Shown here: one piece after another, positions 55,300 through 63,960 of the stretch
How positions within the stretch are numbered: position 1 is the stretch's first letter
Layout of the letters: each line of letters starts with the position of its first letter
Assembly: GCA_017940465.1 (NCBI GenBank)
Contig: JAGAYN010000017.1
Location: forward strand, 57,503 to 121,502
Direction of reading: 5' to 3'
DNA length: 64,000 nt
Origin: Bacteroidales bacterium
GTDB lineage: Bacteria; Bacteroidota; Bacteroidia; Bacteroidales; P3
Made by a program: the position numbers and the translations under genes
Notes under the pieces: generated by a model
Databases searched by the model: none
Seen by the model: only the letters and a program-made list of their open reading frames with translations
Told to the model about the DNA's origin: nothing

Positions 55300-55965
55300 T
55301 CATTCCATCGTCACCAGCCGACGGCCCATGTCGTGGGCTGACTGCTGGTCGCGGGGCCACTGGTTGTCGCGGTACCACTGCTTCTCCTCGAGGTCGACGG
55401 CGGCGGCATCGTAGTTCGAGTAGTCGGGGTAGAACTGCCACGTGCCCTGGGCATTGAGCACCTCGCAGTGGCCGAAGAAGGCCTCCAGCTGGCGGCGGAC
55501 GGGTTCGAGGATAACGCCGTAGTTGAACTGCTCGTAGTACTTGGGCGTAACGTTCATCGTATAGATGAGGCCGGTGGCCAGCTTCTTGTCGAGGTTCTTG
55601 ATGGCGCCGCGCTCGTCGGCGTTGTAGCTCAGGATGGGGAAGAGCAGGCGCTCGATCAGGTTGCGGAACATGCCGGTGGTGTTGTGCCAGTAGATAGGCG
55701 AGCCGAGGATGAGGGCGTCGGCCGCGACGATGCTCTCCAGCACGGGGCGCAGATCGTCGCGCACGGCGCAGAGGCCGCCGCACTGGTTGCCTGTGCGCTT
55801 GCAGGCCATGCAGCTGCGGCAGCCGGTGAACGTGAGGTCGATGAGGTCGGCGTACTGCACCTCGGCCCCTGCCTCTTCGGCGCCGCGGGCGGCCTCCCGC
55901 AGCAGGGTGGCCGTGTTTTTGTCCTTGCGGGGACTTGCGTTGAGGATTACGATTTTTTTCTTCAT
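55300..55965 (-). CDS. Flavodoxin-fold NAD(P)H-dependent FMN reductase family protein
   Basis: Protein of 221 residues. 'IVILNASPRKDKNTATLLRE' is the FMN-phosphate loop of the NADPH-dependent FMN reductase family; 'GCRSCMACKRTGNQCG' gives a compact cysteine motif (CxxCxxC...C) as in iron-sulfur flavoproteins; 'ALILGSPIYWHNTTGMFRNL' is the second FMN-contact loop. The likely role is electron transfer or quinone/disulfide reduction in the cytosol. Single gene, leftward. Confidence 0.82.
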   Translation of the reverse strand: MKKKIVILNASPRKDKNTATLLREAARGAEEAGAEVQYADLIDLTFTGCRSCMACKRTGNQCGGLCAVRDDLRPVLESIVAADALILGSPIYWHNTTGMFRNLIERLLFPILSYNADERGAIKNLDKKLATGLIYTMNVTPKYYEQFNYGVILEPVRRQLEAFFGHCEVLNAQGTWQFYPDYSNYDAAAVDLEEKQWYRDNQWPRDQQSAHDMGRRLVTME

Positions 55966-56110
55966 GTTTGTATTCTCCGTATTTGGTTGTGCTTGGAAAC
56001 GGCGCTTTTCTCTTTTTATTGTCCACGGGCCTTTCCTGCGCGCGGCCGAGGTTCGGAGATAGGGGAGGGGAGAGGCGGGGAGGAGGACGGAAAAATATTT
56101 TCGCCGGGAC

Positions 56111-56141
56111 TTGCAAATGTCCGGCGGATTTTGTATCTTTG
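56111..56141 (+). promoter_or_regulatory. Promoter of the ABC transporter / Y-polymerase operon
   Basis: TTG (56111-56113), 20-nt spacer, TATCTTTG (56134-56141), rightward. The leader to 56348 is about 200 nt and contains repeat copy E. Confidence 0.6.
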
Positions 56142-56240
56142 CAATTCGGACGGGTGAGGGGTGAGTTGGGGTAAGGTGTTGTGGAATAGATTGTTTGACG
56201 GTTTATTTCGCAGATTTCCAGCGCAGAAAAATTTCTTCAG

Positions 56241-56315
56241 GTTAAAGAACAGTTATAGAACAGTTATAGAACAGCCCTACTTGACCCCTACCAATCCCCT
56301 GCCAATCCCCTTGAG
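56241..56315. repeat. Dispersed intergenic repeat, copy E (three 11-nt units)
   Basis: GTTAAAGAACA then two GTTATAGAACA units (56241-56273), followed by short 'CCCCTACCAATCCCCTGCC' units. Unlike the other copies it lies inside a transcribed leader, downstream of the promoter, and lacks the 'GCGTTATATAAT' core. Rest of 55966-56347: promoter only. Confidence 0.65.
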
Positions 56316-56347
56316 GGTGGATGCGGAACCCAAACACATTATCCATC

Positions 56348-57097
56348 ATGGCACGCATAGACAATAACCCATTGGAACTCAAAGCCCGGCTGGCTGCGGC
56401 CGGCATCACGCTGTATATCAAGAACGGTCGCACCATCCTGCGTCCGTCGCGCAGCGACCAGCCCGAGCGGCGCACGCGCAAGCAGCTGGCCGTGCGGCAG
56501 CGTCTGGCTCACGGCGGCCACCTGTGGCAGACGCTACGGAGGGCGGCGGAGCCGTTGTTTGCAGGCGGAAGCAGTCCCTATCACCGTTTCAAGGCCCTCA
56601 ATTCGTTGCTGGAGACTGTCTATCTGACCCGCGACCAGCACGACGGCGGTGCGACGGTGCTCCTGCCGTCAATGGCGGTGAGCGACGGCGGGCAGGAGGA
56701 GATACGTTATAGCCTCGGCGAGGTGTTCGGGCGTCCGGCTCTGGTCACCGACCTGAAATCCAGCGCGCTGCTGAGGGAGCGCTACCGCTTCTACCTGCTC
56801 CGGCAGGAGGAGGTGCAGAAGACGCCCTACGTGCGCATCACGGCCTGCGAGTTCGGTGCCTCCGACGCGGCTGCGGTGCTGGGCCGGATGGGCGTCGAGG
56901 TGCTCGACGAGGGCGGGTGCGTGGCGCTGGCGGGCGAGGTGTTTGCCGATGCGATGTGCGGGTTCGCCCTGGTGCGCATGTGCGACGGGCAGGCATCGCC
57001 GCAGCGGGTGGTGACGCGAAGTACCTACTATCAGCGCTTCACCACCGAGGCGGCCCTGCTCGCGGCCGCGAAAAGCTACGGAGGGTTGACACAATGA
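56348..57097 (+). CDS. Unknown Bacteroidales protein, first gene of the ABC/Y-polymerase operon
   Basis: Protein of 249 residues from the ATG at 56348 ('MARIDNNPLELKARLAAAGI'). The N-terminus carries 'YIKNGRTILRPSRSDQPER' and 'TRKQLAVRQRLAHGGHLWQ', a pattern shared by many Bacteroidales proteins of unknown role (DUF6266-like at the N-terminus). The rest is mixed alpha/beta with no recognised motif. GC-rich. It overlaps the ABC transporter start by ATGA (57094-57097), so they are translated together. Confidence 0.6.
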   Translation: MARIDNNPLELKARLAAAGITLYIKNGRTILRPSRSDQPERRTRKQLAVRQRLAHGGHLWQTLRRAAEPLFAGGSSPYHRFKALNSLLETVYLTRDQHDGGATVLLPSMAVSDGGQEEIRYSLGEVFGRPALVTDLKSSALLRERYRFYLLRQEEVQKTPYVRITACEFGASDAAAVLGRMGVEVLDEGGCVALAGEVFADAMCGFALVRMCDGQASPQRVVTRSTYYQRFTTEAALLAAAKSYGGLTQ

Positions 57098-58920
57098 GCA
57101 CTGCCACCGAAACCAAGATGGGCATCGGCGGCCTGCTGCGCAGGCTGCTGCCGCAGGTGACGCCCTACCGCTGGCTGCTGGTCATCACGCTGGTGCTCAC
57201 CTTCGCGGGCTCTCTGATGGCGCAGGTGAACGCCGTGGTGCTCGACCGTGCGGTCGATGCCATCAACGCGCTGTTGCACCTCGAAGGCGGCTTCCAGTGG
57301 AGCGAAGCGGCGCGGATACTGGTGCTCATCAGCGCGATACTGCTCGGCAAGGAGGTGCTGGCGGCCTTCATCACCTTCGGCCAGCGCTTCTTCGGGGAGA
57401 AGATACGCATACATGTGAGCCGCGACCTCTCGCTGCGGGTGGTGGACCGCATCCTGGAGTTCCGCATGGCGTTCTTCTCGGCCGCCGGCAACGAGCCCGG
57501 CAAGCTGCAGACACGCATCGACCGCGGCATCATGAGCCTGAGCAACACCGTCAAGAACTTCTTCATCGACATCCTGCCGCTCTTCACCAGCGCCATCCTG
57601 GCCCTGGTGCTGATGTATGCCGCCAACGTGTACGTGGGGCTGGTGGCTACGGCCATCATCCCGGTCTATTTCTGGATCACCGCCGTACAGGGCCGTCGCA
57701 TGAAGGGCTGGCGCCACCGCGTGTTCGGCACCCATCAGCAGTTGAGCAGCGGCATATTGAACATCATCGAGAGCATGGGTGTCATCAAGTCGTTCAACCG
57801 CGAGCAGGTGGAGGCCTCCAAGCAGGCCGCCCTGCAGGAGCAGAGCACCGACCAGCAGATGCAGACGCGCCGCATCTCGTTCCTCTACGAGGGGCTGAAA
57901 TCCTTCGTGGAACAGATAGGCACTGTGCTGATTATCATCCTCACGGCCTATCTGGTCCTCATCGATTACCCTGGCATGACTATCGGAAAAATCATGTACC
58001 ATGTGATGCTCTTCGCCAACGTCAGCGCCCCCATCCGCCAGCTGCATCGCATATACGACGACCTGAACGACGCGCTGGTCTATGCCGAGGGCTTCTTTGG
58101 CATACTGGATGCCGACGCCGAGGTGGAAGAGAGTGGGAAGCATGCGCCCGAAAGGGTGGAGGGGAGGTTCGAGATGCGACATGTGGAGTTCACCTATCCC
58201 GGCGGCACCCACGCCCTGCGTGACCTCACGATGACCATCGAACCCGGCCAGACAACTGCCCTGGTGGGACTCAGTGGCGCGGGCAAGAGCACGATTGTCA
58301 ATCTGCTGGACAAGTTCTACCAGCCCGACAGCGGCACCATTACCCTCGACGGCGTGCCCCTCGACCAGTGGGACACCCGTGCGTTGCGCGACAATATCGG
58401 CCTTGTGCTGCAGAAGAACCACATCTTCAGCGGCACCATCGAGGAGAATATCCGCTACGGCCGCCCCGACGCTTCGCAGGAGGAGGTCTTCGAGGCCGCC
58501 CGCAAAGCCTTCATCTACGACCAGATTGTCGCCCTGCCCGACGGCTTCAACTCCAACGCCCTCCAGTTCAGCGGCGGACAGCAGCAGCGCATTGCCATTG
58601 CACGTATGTTCCTCAAGGACCCGCCTATCATCTTCCTCGACGAGCCTACGGCCAGCCTCGACGCCATCGCTACCGAGCAGATCAAGAACTCCATCGACGC
58701 CATCAAGCAGGGGCGTACCGTCATCGTCATCAGCCATAACATAGGGCAAATCATCGATAGCGACCGCCTCTACGTCCTCGACACGGGCCACTGCGTGCAG
58801 CAGGGCACCCCCGCCGAGGTCTACCGTCAGGGCGGCCTCTACAAGGATATCTTCGACGCCTCGGCGCGTAGCATGAATGCCGACAAGATAGCCAGCACCA
58901 TGGAGGCCCCCTCACGATGA
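57094..58920 (+). CDS. ABC transporter, fused permease and ATP-binding protein (exporter type)
   Basis: Half-transporter of 608 residues acting as a dimer. Six TM helices are expected in residues about 20-320 ('WLLVITLVLTFAGSLMAQ', 'LFTSAILALVLMYAANVYVG', 'IGTVLIIILTAYLVLIDYPG'). The ATPase domain follows: Walker A 'LVGLSGAGKSTIVNLL', signature 'LQFSGGQQQRIAIAR', Walker B 'PIIFLDEPTASLD', H-loop 'VIVISHNIG'. Exports lipid, peptide or drug substrates; not predictable here. ATGA overlaps on both sides couple it to an unknown protein and to a Y-family polymerase, an unusual combination. Confidence 0.92.
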   Translation: MSTATETKMGIGGLLRRLLPQVTPYRWLLVITLVLTFAGSLMAQVNAVVLDRAVDAINALLHLEGGFQWSEAARILVLISAILLGKEVLAAFITFGQRFFGEKIRIHVSRDLSLRVVDRILEFRMAFFSAAGNEPGKLQTRIDRGIMSLSNTVKNFFIDILPLFTSAILALVLMYAANVYVGLVATAIIPVYFWITAVQGRRMKGWRHRVFGTHQQLSSGILNIIESMGVIKSFNREQVEASKQAALQEQSTDQQMQTRRISFLYEGLKSFVEQIGTVLIIILTAYLVLIDYPGMTIGKIMYHVMLFANVSAPIRQLHRIYDDLNDALVYAEGFFGILDADAEVEESGKHAPERVEGRFEMRHVEFTYPGGTHALRDLTMTIEPGQTTALVGLSGAGKSTIVNLLDKFYQPDSGTITLDGVPLDQWDTRALRDNIGLVLQKNHIFSGTIEENIRYGRPDASQEEVFEAARKAFIYDQIVALPDGFNSNALQFSGGQQQRIAIARMFLKDPPIIFLDEPTASLDAIATEQIKNSIDAIKQGRTVIVISHNIGQIIDSDRLYVLDTGHCVQQGTPAEVYRQGGLYKDIFDASARSMNADKIASTMEAPSR

Positions 58921-60416
58921 CGCCCCGTACCTATATTGCCATCGACCTCAAGTCGTTCTACGCCTCGGTGGAGTGTGTGGAGCGGGGATTGGACCCGTTG
59001 AATACCAACCTTGTGGTGGCCGATGTCAGCCGTACCGAGAAGACTATCTGCCTGGCGGTGACACCGACGCTGAAGCAATACGGCATCGGTGGCAGGGCCA
59101 GGCTGTTCGAGGTGGTGCAGGCGCTGCGCAATGTCAACTACACGCGCCTCAGCCAGTCGCCCGAGGGCATATTCAAAGGCCGCTCGGTGCTGGACTCGGA
59201 ACTCAGCAGGCACCCCGATTGGGAGGTGGACTACATTGCCGCGCCGCCCCGGATGGCACACTATATCAAGATGAGTGCCAAGATATATGACATCTATCTC
59301 AAGTACATAGCGCCGGAGGATATCCACATATACTCTATCGACGAGGTGTTCATGGATGTGACCGCCTACCTGGGCACCTACCGCCAGACGGCCCATGAGC
59401 TGGCCATGACCATCATCCGCGACGTGCTGCGCCAGACCGGTATCACCGCCACCGCCGGTATCGGCACCAACATGTACCTCTGCAAGGTGGCCATGGACAT
59501 CGTGGCCAAGAAGATGCCTGCCGACCAGGACGGGGTGCGTATCGCCGAGCTGGACGAGGCATCCTACCGTCGGCAGCTTTGGAACCATCGCCCGCTGACC
59601 TCTTTTTGGCGTGTGGGTCGCGGCATCTCGCGCAGGCTGCAGTCTCTCGGCATCGAGACGATGGGGCAGTTGGCGCGCTATTCGCTCGAGCATGAAGACC
59701 AGCTTTACAAGACCTTTGGCGTCAATGCCGAGTTGCTTATCGACCACGCATGGGGCTGGGAGCCCTGCACTATCGGGATGATTAAGGCATACCGGCCGGA
59801 GAACAACTCATTCAGCAACGGACAGGTGCTCACCGAACCCTATGAGAGTGCCAAGGCGCGCGTGGTGGCGCTGGAGATGGCAGACAACATGGCGCTGAAG
59901 CTGGCGGCCAAGCATCTGGTGGCGGACCAGGTGGTGCTCAGCGTGGGCTATGATGTGGAGAACCTGACCAGCCAGCAGTTTCGCGAATGCTATGGTGGCA
60001 CAGTGGTACGCGATCACTACGGACGCGAGGTGCCGAAGGAGGCCCATGGGTCTGCCAACCTGCCGCGTCCCACTTCCTCGTCGCGTCTTATTTCCGCTGC
60101 GGTGGCTGAGATTTTCGACCGAGAGGTGAACACCTCCCTGCTTGTGCGACGGATTACTGTCGCGGTAAACCACGTGGTGCCTGAGAGCGTCTTGCATGTC
60201 AAGGCACGGCAGTTGGAGCTATTTGCCGACACCGAGGCCGAGGCACGGCAGGAGGAGGCTGTCGCCACCGCCCTGGACAGGGAGCACCGCCTGCAGCAGG
60301 CGCAGGTGGCGCTGAAAGAACGTTTCGGCAGGAACACTATCCTCAAAGGGCTTAGCTTCGAGGATGGCGCCACAGCCAAAGAGCGCAACAGGCAGATCGG
60401 GGGGCACAAGGCATAG
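58917..60416 (+). CDS. Y-family DNA polymerase (UmuC/DinB-like)
   Basis: Protein of 499 residues for translesion synthesis. Catalytic acidic residues: D10 in 'AIDLKSFYASVE' and D142-E143 in 'IYSIDEVFMDVT'. Also 'TAGIGTNMYLCKVAMDIVAK' (palm), HhH-type thumb 'SRRLQSLGIETMGQLARYS' and a little-finger domain to about 420. The last 70 residues are a charged helical tail ('QQAQVALKERFGRN'). It resembles the UvrX-like branch usually paired with YolD. A YolD-like gene follows after 50 nt. Start overlaps the ABC gene by ATGA. Confidence 0.92.
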   Translation: MTPRTYIAIDLKSFYASVECVERGLDPLNTNLVVADVSRTEKTICLAVTPTLKQYGIGGRARLFEVVQALRNVNYTRLSQSPEGIFKGRSVLDSELSRHPDWEVDYIAAPPRMAHYIKMSAKIYDIYLKYIAPEDIHIYSIDEVFMDVTAYLGTYRQTAHELAMTIIRDVLRQTGITATAGIGTNMYLCKVAMDIVAKKMPADQDGVRIAELDEASYRRQLWNHRPLTSFWRVGRGISRRLQSLGIETMGQLARYSLEHEDQLYKTFGVNAELLIDHAWGWEPCTIGMIKAYRPENNSFSNGQVLTEPYESAKARVVALEMADNMALKLAAKHLVADQVVLSVGYDVENLTSQQFRECYGGTVVRDHYGREVPKEAHGSANLPRPTSSSRLISAAVAEIFDREVNTSLLVRRITVAVNHVVPESVLHVKARQLELFADTEAEARQEEAVATALDREHRLQQAQVALKERFGRNTILKGLSFEDGATAKERNRQIGGHKA

Positions 60417-60466
60417 GGGGATGGGAGTGTGAATTAGGAATGGAAGTTTGAAATCCGGGAATCAAA

Positions 60467-60664
60467 ATGGAAGAATACGAGGACATTATCCACTTGCCAC
60501 ATTGGGAGCCACGACGCCATCCGCGTATGCCGATGGATGCCCGTGCAGCGCAGTTCGCCCCGTTTTCAGCAGTCACAGGCGTGGACGAGGCCGCCAGCGA
60601 GACGGTCCTCCAGCATATTGCCGCCCTCGACGTACAGGAGGAGGACGAGGACTGGATGTTGTAG
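60467..60664 (+). CDS. YolD-like protein
   Basis: Protein of 65 residues. 'YEDIIHLPHWEPRRHPRMPM' followed by 'DARAAQFAPFSAVTGVDEA' is the YolD family signature. YolD-like proteins commonly neighbour UvrX/UmuC-type Y polymerases and are thought to assist them as small UmuD-like partners; this is not proven. Same strand as the polymerase, 50 nt downstream. Terminator follows. Confidence 0.85.
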   Translation: MEEYEDIIHLPHWEPRRHPRMPMDARAAQFAPFSAVTGVDEAASETVLQHIAALDVQEEDEDWML

Positions 60665-60675
60665 GGGTAAAAAGA

Positions 60676-60705
60676 GAAAGGAAGACACCCCGAAGGGGGA
60701 TGTCT
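60676..60705. terminator. Bidirectional terminator between YolD and ferredoxin genes
   Basis: Imperfect inverted repeat AGACACCCC (60683-60691) / GGGGGATGTCT (60695-60705) with a GAA loop; leftward it is followed by a T/C-rich tract ending TTTTT. Confidence 0.6.
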
Positions 60706-60735
60706 CCCGTTTCCGTTAATTGCTCTGTGTATGCT

Positions 60736-60903
60736 TTAGCCAGCGATGATGGCGCCGGTGGGGCAGGCGTCAGCGCAGGTGCCGCAGTCGACGCAAGCGT
60801 TCTCGTCGATCTTGTAGATGTCGCCTTCGCTGATAGCTTCGACGGGGCACTCATTGATGCAGGTGCCGCAAGCAACACAGGTGTCAGTGATTTTGTAAGC
60901 CAT
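60736..60903 (-). CDS. 2[4Fe-4S] ferredoxin
   Basis: Gene of only 56 codons, starting ATG at 60903 and ending TAA... at 60736. The product of 55 residues has two classical cluster motifs: 'CVACGTCINECP' and 'CVDCGTCADACP', each CxxCxxCxxxCP. A clostridial-type low-potential electron carrier, the expected partner of PFOR (nifJ, 35353-39033) and hydrogenases. Promoter with consensus -33/-7 lies 58 nt upstream. The leader 'ATTAATCCTTTAAA' resembles that of nifJ. Confidence 0.93.
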   Translation of the reverse strand: MAYKITDTCVACGTCINECPVEAISEGDIYKIDENACVDCGTCADACPTGAIIAG

Positions 60904-60960
60904 TTTGTTTTTGTTTTAAAGGATTAATATTGCAATATTGTTTTTTCTCTAAATCGGGTG

Positions 60961-60991
60961 CAAAAGTACACACTTTTTCACACATGGCAAA
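60961..60991 (-). promoter_or_regulatory. Ferredoxin gene promoter (-33/-7)
   Basis: Read leftward: TTTG (60988-60991), 19-nt spacer, TACTTTTG (60961-60968). Matches the Bacteroidota consensus well. Confidence 0.65.
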
Positions 60992-61119
60992 ATAATTTCA
61001 CCATTTTTGGTGAGCGGTGGTTTGTAGTTGCTGTAAATCAGCGTGTTCTGGTGGTGTGTTTTTGGGTAGGACAGGTTTTGTGTGGGTGGTGATTCTGTTC
61101 GGAGAGAGACAGGTGGCGC

Positions 61120-61410
61120 CTATTTTTGTGTCTTGTGTCCAGGCCCTTGGGGGAACCATCCGCGTTCAACGCGGTTGTGCTGGCGCAGCAGTTCGTGGAT
61201 ACCCCACAGGCTGCTGAAGCCTACCACGCCGAGCAATATGCTCCACACCCCGCCGGCGAGCAGCGAGCCCGCAATGCAGCCCAGCCCCAGCACGAGGAAG
61301 CTCCACCAGCAGCGCTTGCCCCAATAGTACTCCGCTTTGATTACCAGTGGATGGAATGCTCCGATGGTGAGGAACGTGGCACCGCCTATGATGATTCCGG
61401 TAAGGTCCAT
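61120..61410 (-). CDS. DUF4491 membrane protein
   Basis: Protein of 96 residues with three TM helices ('GIIIGGATFLTIGAFHPLVI', 'WSFLVLGLGCIAGSLLAGG', 'WSILLGVVGFSSLWGIHELL'). 'FHPLVIKAEYYWGKRCWW' and 'RVERGWFPQ' at the end are the DUF4491 hallmarks. Function unknown. Follows the Gate-domain gene after 4 nt, same operon. Confidence 0.85.
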   Translation of the reverse strand: MDLTGIIIGGATFLTIGAFHPLVIKAEYYWGKRCWWSFLVLGLGCIAGSLLAGGVWSILLGVVGFSSLWGIHELLRQHNRVERGWFPQGPGHKTQK

Positions 61411-61414
61411 GTTG

Positions 61415-62665
61415 TCAGAATATCAGCGCGAGCAGTACCCACAGCCAGTGGGCAGCAATGCCGGCGCAGAGGCCGCCTATGGTGTGGGCTCCGATGGCTT
61501 TGCCGATAAGTTTGCGGTAGCCGAGGGAGTCGAGCATGGCTGTGTGGGTGGAGAGGTAGCCGCTCCAGCACATGCCCATGGCGGTGAAGACGGCGATGGC
61601 GTTGCCGTTGATGATGCCTTCGCTCACGAAGCGCGGCACCAGGCCGATGGCGGCTCCCACGGCGCCCAGGGCCGTGATGGGGAAACTGACCAGCGCGCCG
61701 CTTTCAAAGCCGAAGAGCCAGTAGAAGATGAAGTTCACCTTGTCGGCCAGCCAGGTGATGACCGGCACACCCTCGTAGGCCACGCCCGTGTACTCGCCGT
61801 TCGCGCCGGCGGGGCCGAAGGTGAGCATCATGACTATGGTGCTGATGCAGAGCACGCCCGGGATGATGGCCACGCCGATGCCGACGCCACTCTTGCCGCC
61901 GTCGAGCATGGCGTTGAGGAAGCGTTGGAAGGCGTTGCCCTCGCTCTTGAACGAGATGTTCTGTTCCGAGCCGCTCTCTTCGGTCACCGGGGCGTCCATT
62001 TCGGGATAGCTTTTCAGGGTGGAGCGCTGCATGATGCGGGTGCTGACGATGCTGCCCACCACTGCGCCCAGCAGGCCCACGATGGCTCCCTTGCCGAAGC
62101 CCAGGCCCGTCATGAAGGCGATGACCACCAAGCCCATGCCGAAGGCGGTGCCGAAGTTGGTGAGGCTCACCAGCTGGTATTTCTTGAAGTATCGGGCGAA
62201 GTTGTTGTCCTTGGCCAGCGAGATGATGGCGGGGTTGTCGCTCAGGAAAGTCATCACAGCCCCCAGCGCGGCCACGCCCGGCAGGTTGTAGAGCGGCTTC
62301 ATCAGCGGACGCAGGATGTTCTCCATCAGGCGCACCACGCCGAATTCGGTCAGCAGTTTCGAGATGGCGCCCATCAGCACGCAGATGGCCATGATGTAGA
62401 ACACCGTCTCCAGCAGCAGGTGGTAGGCCGTCTGCATGAAGGTGTTCAGCATCAGCGGCAGGGTCATGCGGTAGGCCAGGAAGCCGAAGAAGGCGAAGAA
62501 GCACACCAGGAATATCAGTGCCTCGAAGCTGCGCTTGGTGGTGAACTGGAACCGGCTGGGCTTGGTGGGTTTGCGGCTGCTTTCGCCGGTCTCGTGGTGG
62601 CGGAACACCTCGAATGGGTTGAATACACTCAGCAGGCTGTGCCTCTTGTTGTTATGTTCCTCCAT
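61415..62665 (-). CDS. YjiH/Gate (nucleoside-recognition) domain membrane protein
   Basis: Protein of 416 residues with about nine TM helices. Gate-domain features: 'AICVLMGAISKLLTEFGV' and 'RPLMKPLYNLPGVAALGAVM' with 'FLSDNPAIISLAKDN', then a second half with 'LDGGKSGVGIGVAIIPGVLC' and 'MGMCWSGYLSTHTAMLDSLG'. Similar to SpoIIIAC/YjiH-type permeases whose cargo is unknown. The soluble N-terminal 45 residues are charged. Middle gene of a leftward set: outer-membrane barrel, this gene (6 nt), DUF4491. Confidence 0.8.
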   Translation of the reverse strand: MEEHNNKRHSLLSVFNPFEVFRHHETGESSRKPTKPSRFQFTTKRSFEALIFLVCFFAFFGFLAYRMTLPLMLNTFMQTAYHLLLETVFYIMAICVLMGAISKLLTEFGVVRLMENILRPLMKPLYNLPGVAALGAVMTFLSDNPAIISLAKDNNFARYFKKYQLVSLTNFGTAFGMGLVVIAFMTGLGFGKGAIVGLLGAVVGSIVSTRIMQRSTLKSYPEMDAPVTEESGSEQNISFKSEGNAFQRFLNAMLDGGKSGVGIGVAIIPGVLCISTIVMMLTFGPAGANGEYTGVAYEGVPVITWLADKVNFIFYWLFGFESGALVSFPITALGAVGAAIGLVPRFVSEGIINGNAIAVFTAMGMCWSGYLSTHTAMLDSLGYRKLIGKAIGAHTIGGLCAGIAAHWLWVLLALIF

Positions 62666-62671
62666 GGGTAT

Positions 62672-63751
62672 TTATTTTTTGAAGATTTTGTGGAAATCCA
62701 TCGTCCAAGTGGCACCTACGTTCACACACAGGCTGTGCTGCGTGGTCTCGGTGGCGATGGTCTCGTCGCTCATCTCGGCCAGGTAGGCGTGCAGGCGCAC
62801 ACTCTCCACGGGGCGGTATTCGCAGCCTGCGCCGTATTTCCCGTAGCGATGTCCGGCCGGTACCAGGTTGTCCAGAGCCGTAGGGGTCTGAAGGTCTACC
62901 TCCGAGCGGTTCTGCTCATAGCTCCCTTTGATGAAGAGCGTCAGTTCCGGTCGCAAGCGGTAGTCCCAGCGGAACACCACGCCGAGGTTCTTCCCCCAGT
63001 CGTCGGTGGCCAGCGCGTGGTGCATCAGGTCGAGGTACATGCTCGTCTCGCCACTTGTCCAGCGGGTGCCCAGCATCGTCAGGTTCATGTATCGGCCACG
63101 TTCCATCTCCACCATGCTTGTGCTCCACAGGGTGTTGAGATGGTTGCCTATCGAGCCCGACCACATCACGTTGTAGGCCAGCAGCCCCTCGTCCCAGCGC
63201 AGGCCGCGCGAGTTCACGTAGGGCGACTGGCTCACCTGCAGCGTGAAGCGCTGGCGGCTGTCGTCGGTCGTGTAGGAGGCACCGGCGGCCAGCTGGAAGC
63301 AGTAGATGTTGTCCCAGTAGACCGACGTGAAATACTCGTCGATGGGCGGTGCATCATATTCGTAACCGCCCAGCGCCATGGCGTCCTTGCCGAAGCGCAG
63401 GCTCCAGTTGCCGTGTTCGTAGTTCATCCACAGAAAGTCCGTGTTGTCGAAGAAGTCGATGCTCCCAGCCTCGGCCTTCAGCCGCTGGCGGAACAGGTAG
63501 GTGAAACCACTCCCCAGGTTGCCACCGACGTGCAGGTTGAAGTAGCGGCCGTGGATGCCGTAGGGGTAGCCGGCCTCGCCCTGCTGTTCGCCCCCCACGT
63601 TTGTGGTGGCTCGGCTCCATTCCACATCGGCACGGGCCTCCAGCTTGAACTTGTTGAACGCCTCGCCAAGCCGCGTCTGGGCACGGCCCTCCGTGGCGGA
63701 AATGCACAGCAGTGCGATGGCTGCGAGCGTGTGTAGTGTCCTTGTTTTCAT
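62672..63751 (-). CDS. Outer-membrane beta-barrel protein (porin-like)
   Basis: Protein of 359 residues from the ATG at 63751, which begins the signal peptide 'RTLHTLAAIALLCISATEGRAQ'. The mature part alternates polar and aromatic residues in about 16 strand-like stretches ('YFNLHVGGNLGSGFTYLFRQ', 'GNWSLRFGKDAMALGGYEYD', 'MYLDLMHHALATDDWGKNLG') and ends near the C-terminus with 'NVGATWTMDFHKIFKK'. It resembles phosphate-selective porin or DUF6029-like barrels, but the family is not certain. Precedes the Gate-domain gene by 6 nt. Confidence 0.65.
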   Translation of the reverse strand: MKTRTLHTLAAIALLCISATEGRAQTRLGEAFNKFKLEARADVEWSRATTNVGGEQQGEAGYPYGIHGRYFNLHVGGNLGSGFTYLFRQRLKAEAGSIDFFDNTDFLWMNYEHGNWSLRFGKDAMALGGYEYDAPPIDEYFTSVYWDNIYCFQLAAGASYTTDDSRQRFTLQVSQSPYVNSRGLRWDEGLLAYNVMWSGSIGNHLNTLWSTSMVEMERGRYMNLTMLGTRWTSGETSMYLDLMHHALATDDWGKNLGVVFRWDYRLRPELTLFIKGSYEQNRSEVDLQTPTALDNLVPAGHRYGKYGAGCEYRPVESVRLHAYLAEMSDETIATETTQHSLCVNVGATWTMDFHKIFKK

Positions 63752-63787
63752 CGAGTTGTATGTTTTGCAGTATTCATGTTGCGCCTG

Positions 63788-63795
63788 CAAAGATA
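63788..63795 (-). promoter_or_regulatory. Candidate -7 box of the outer-membrane protein operon
   Basis: TATCTTTG read leftward, 36 nt before the 63751 start. Upstream is AT-rich without a clear -33 TTG. Confidence 0.4.
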
Positions 63796-63849
63796 CAAAT
63801 TAAAATTGATTACTATTATAATATGTGAGGCTGTGAAAGGGAATTTTGA

Positions 63850-63960
63850 TAATATGGTCCATATCCGTCCATAAGGGTTCACAGTCGAAGTAAATACCTA
63901 GGGGATACCTTGGGGATACCTAGAAGGTCCCCGTGGAGTGCGGGGTGCGGGGTTGTGGAG
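63850..63960 (+). repeat. Dispersed intergenic repeat of the second family (copy F)
   Basis: GTCCATATCCGTCCATAA, CAGTCGAAGTAAATACCT, then 'GGGGATACCTTGGGGATACC' units: same elements and order as the minus strand at 10065-10145. The window ends 40 nt later; no gene is seen after 63795. Confidence 0.55.

Noticed and set aside
61337-63736. 799-codon open frame on the plus strand
   Set aside because: Antisense to the Gate-domain and outer-membrane genes; low-complexity composition and no recognisable motif.
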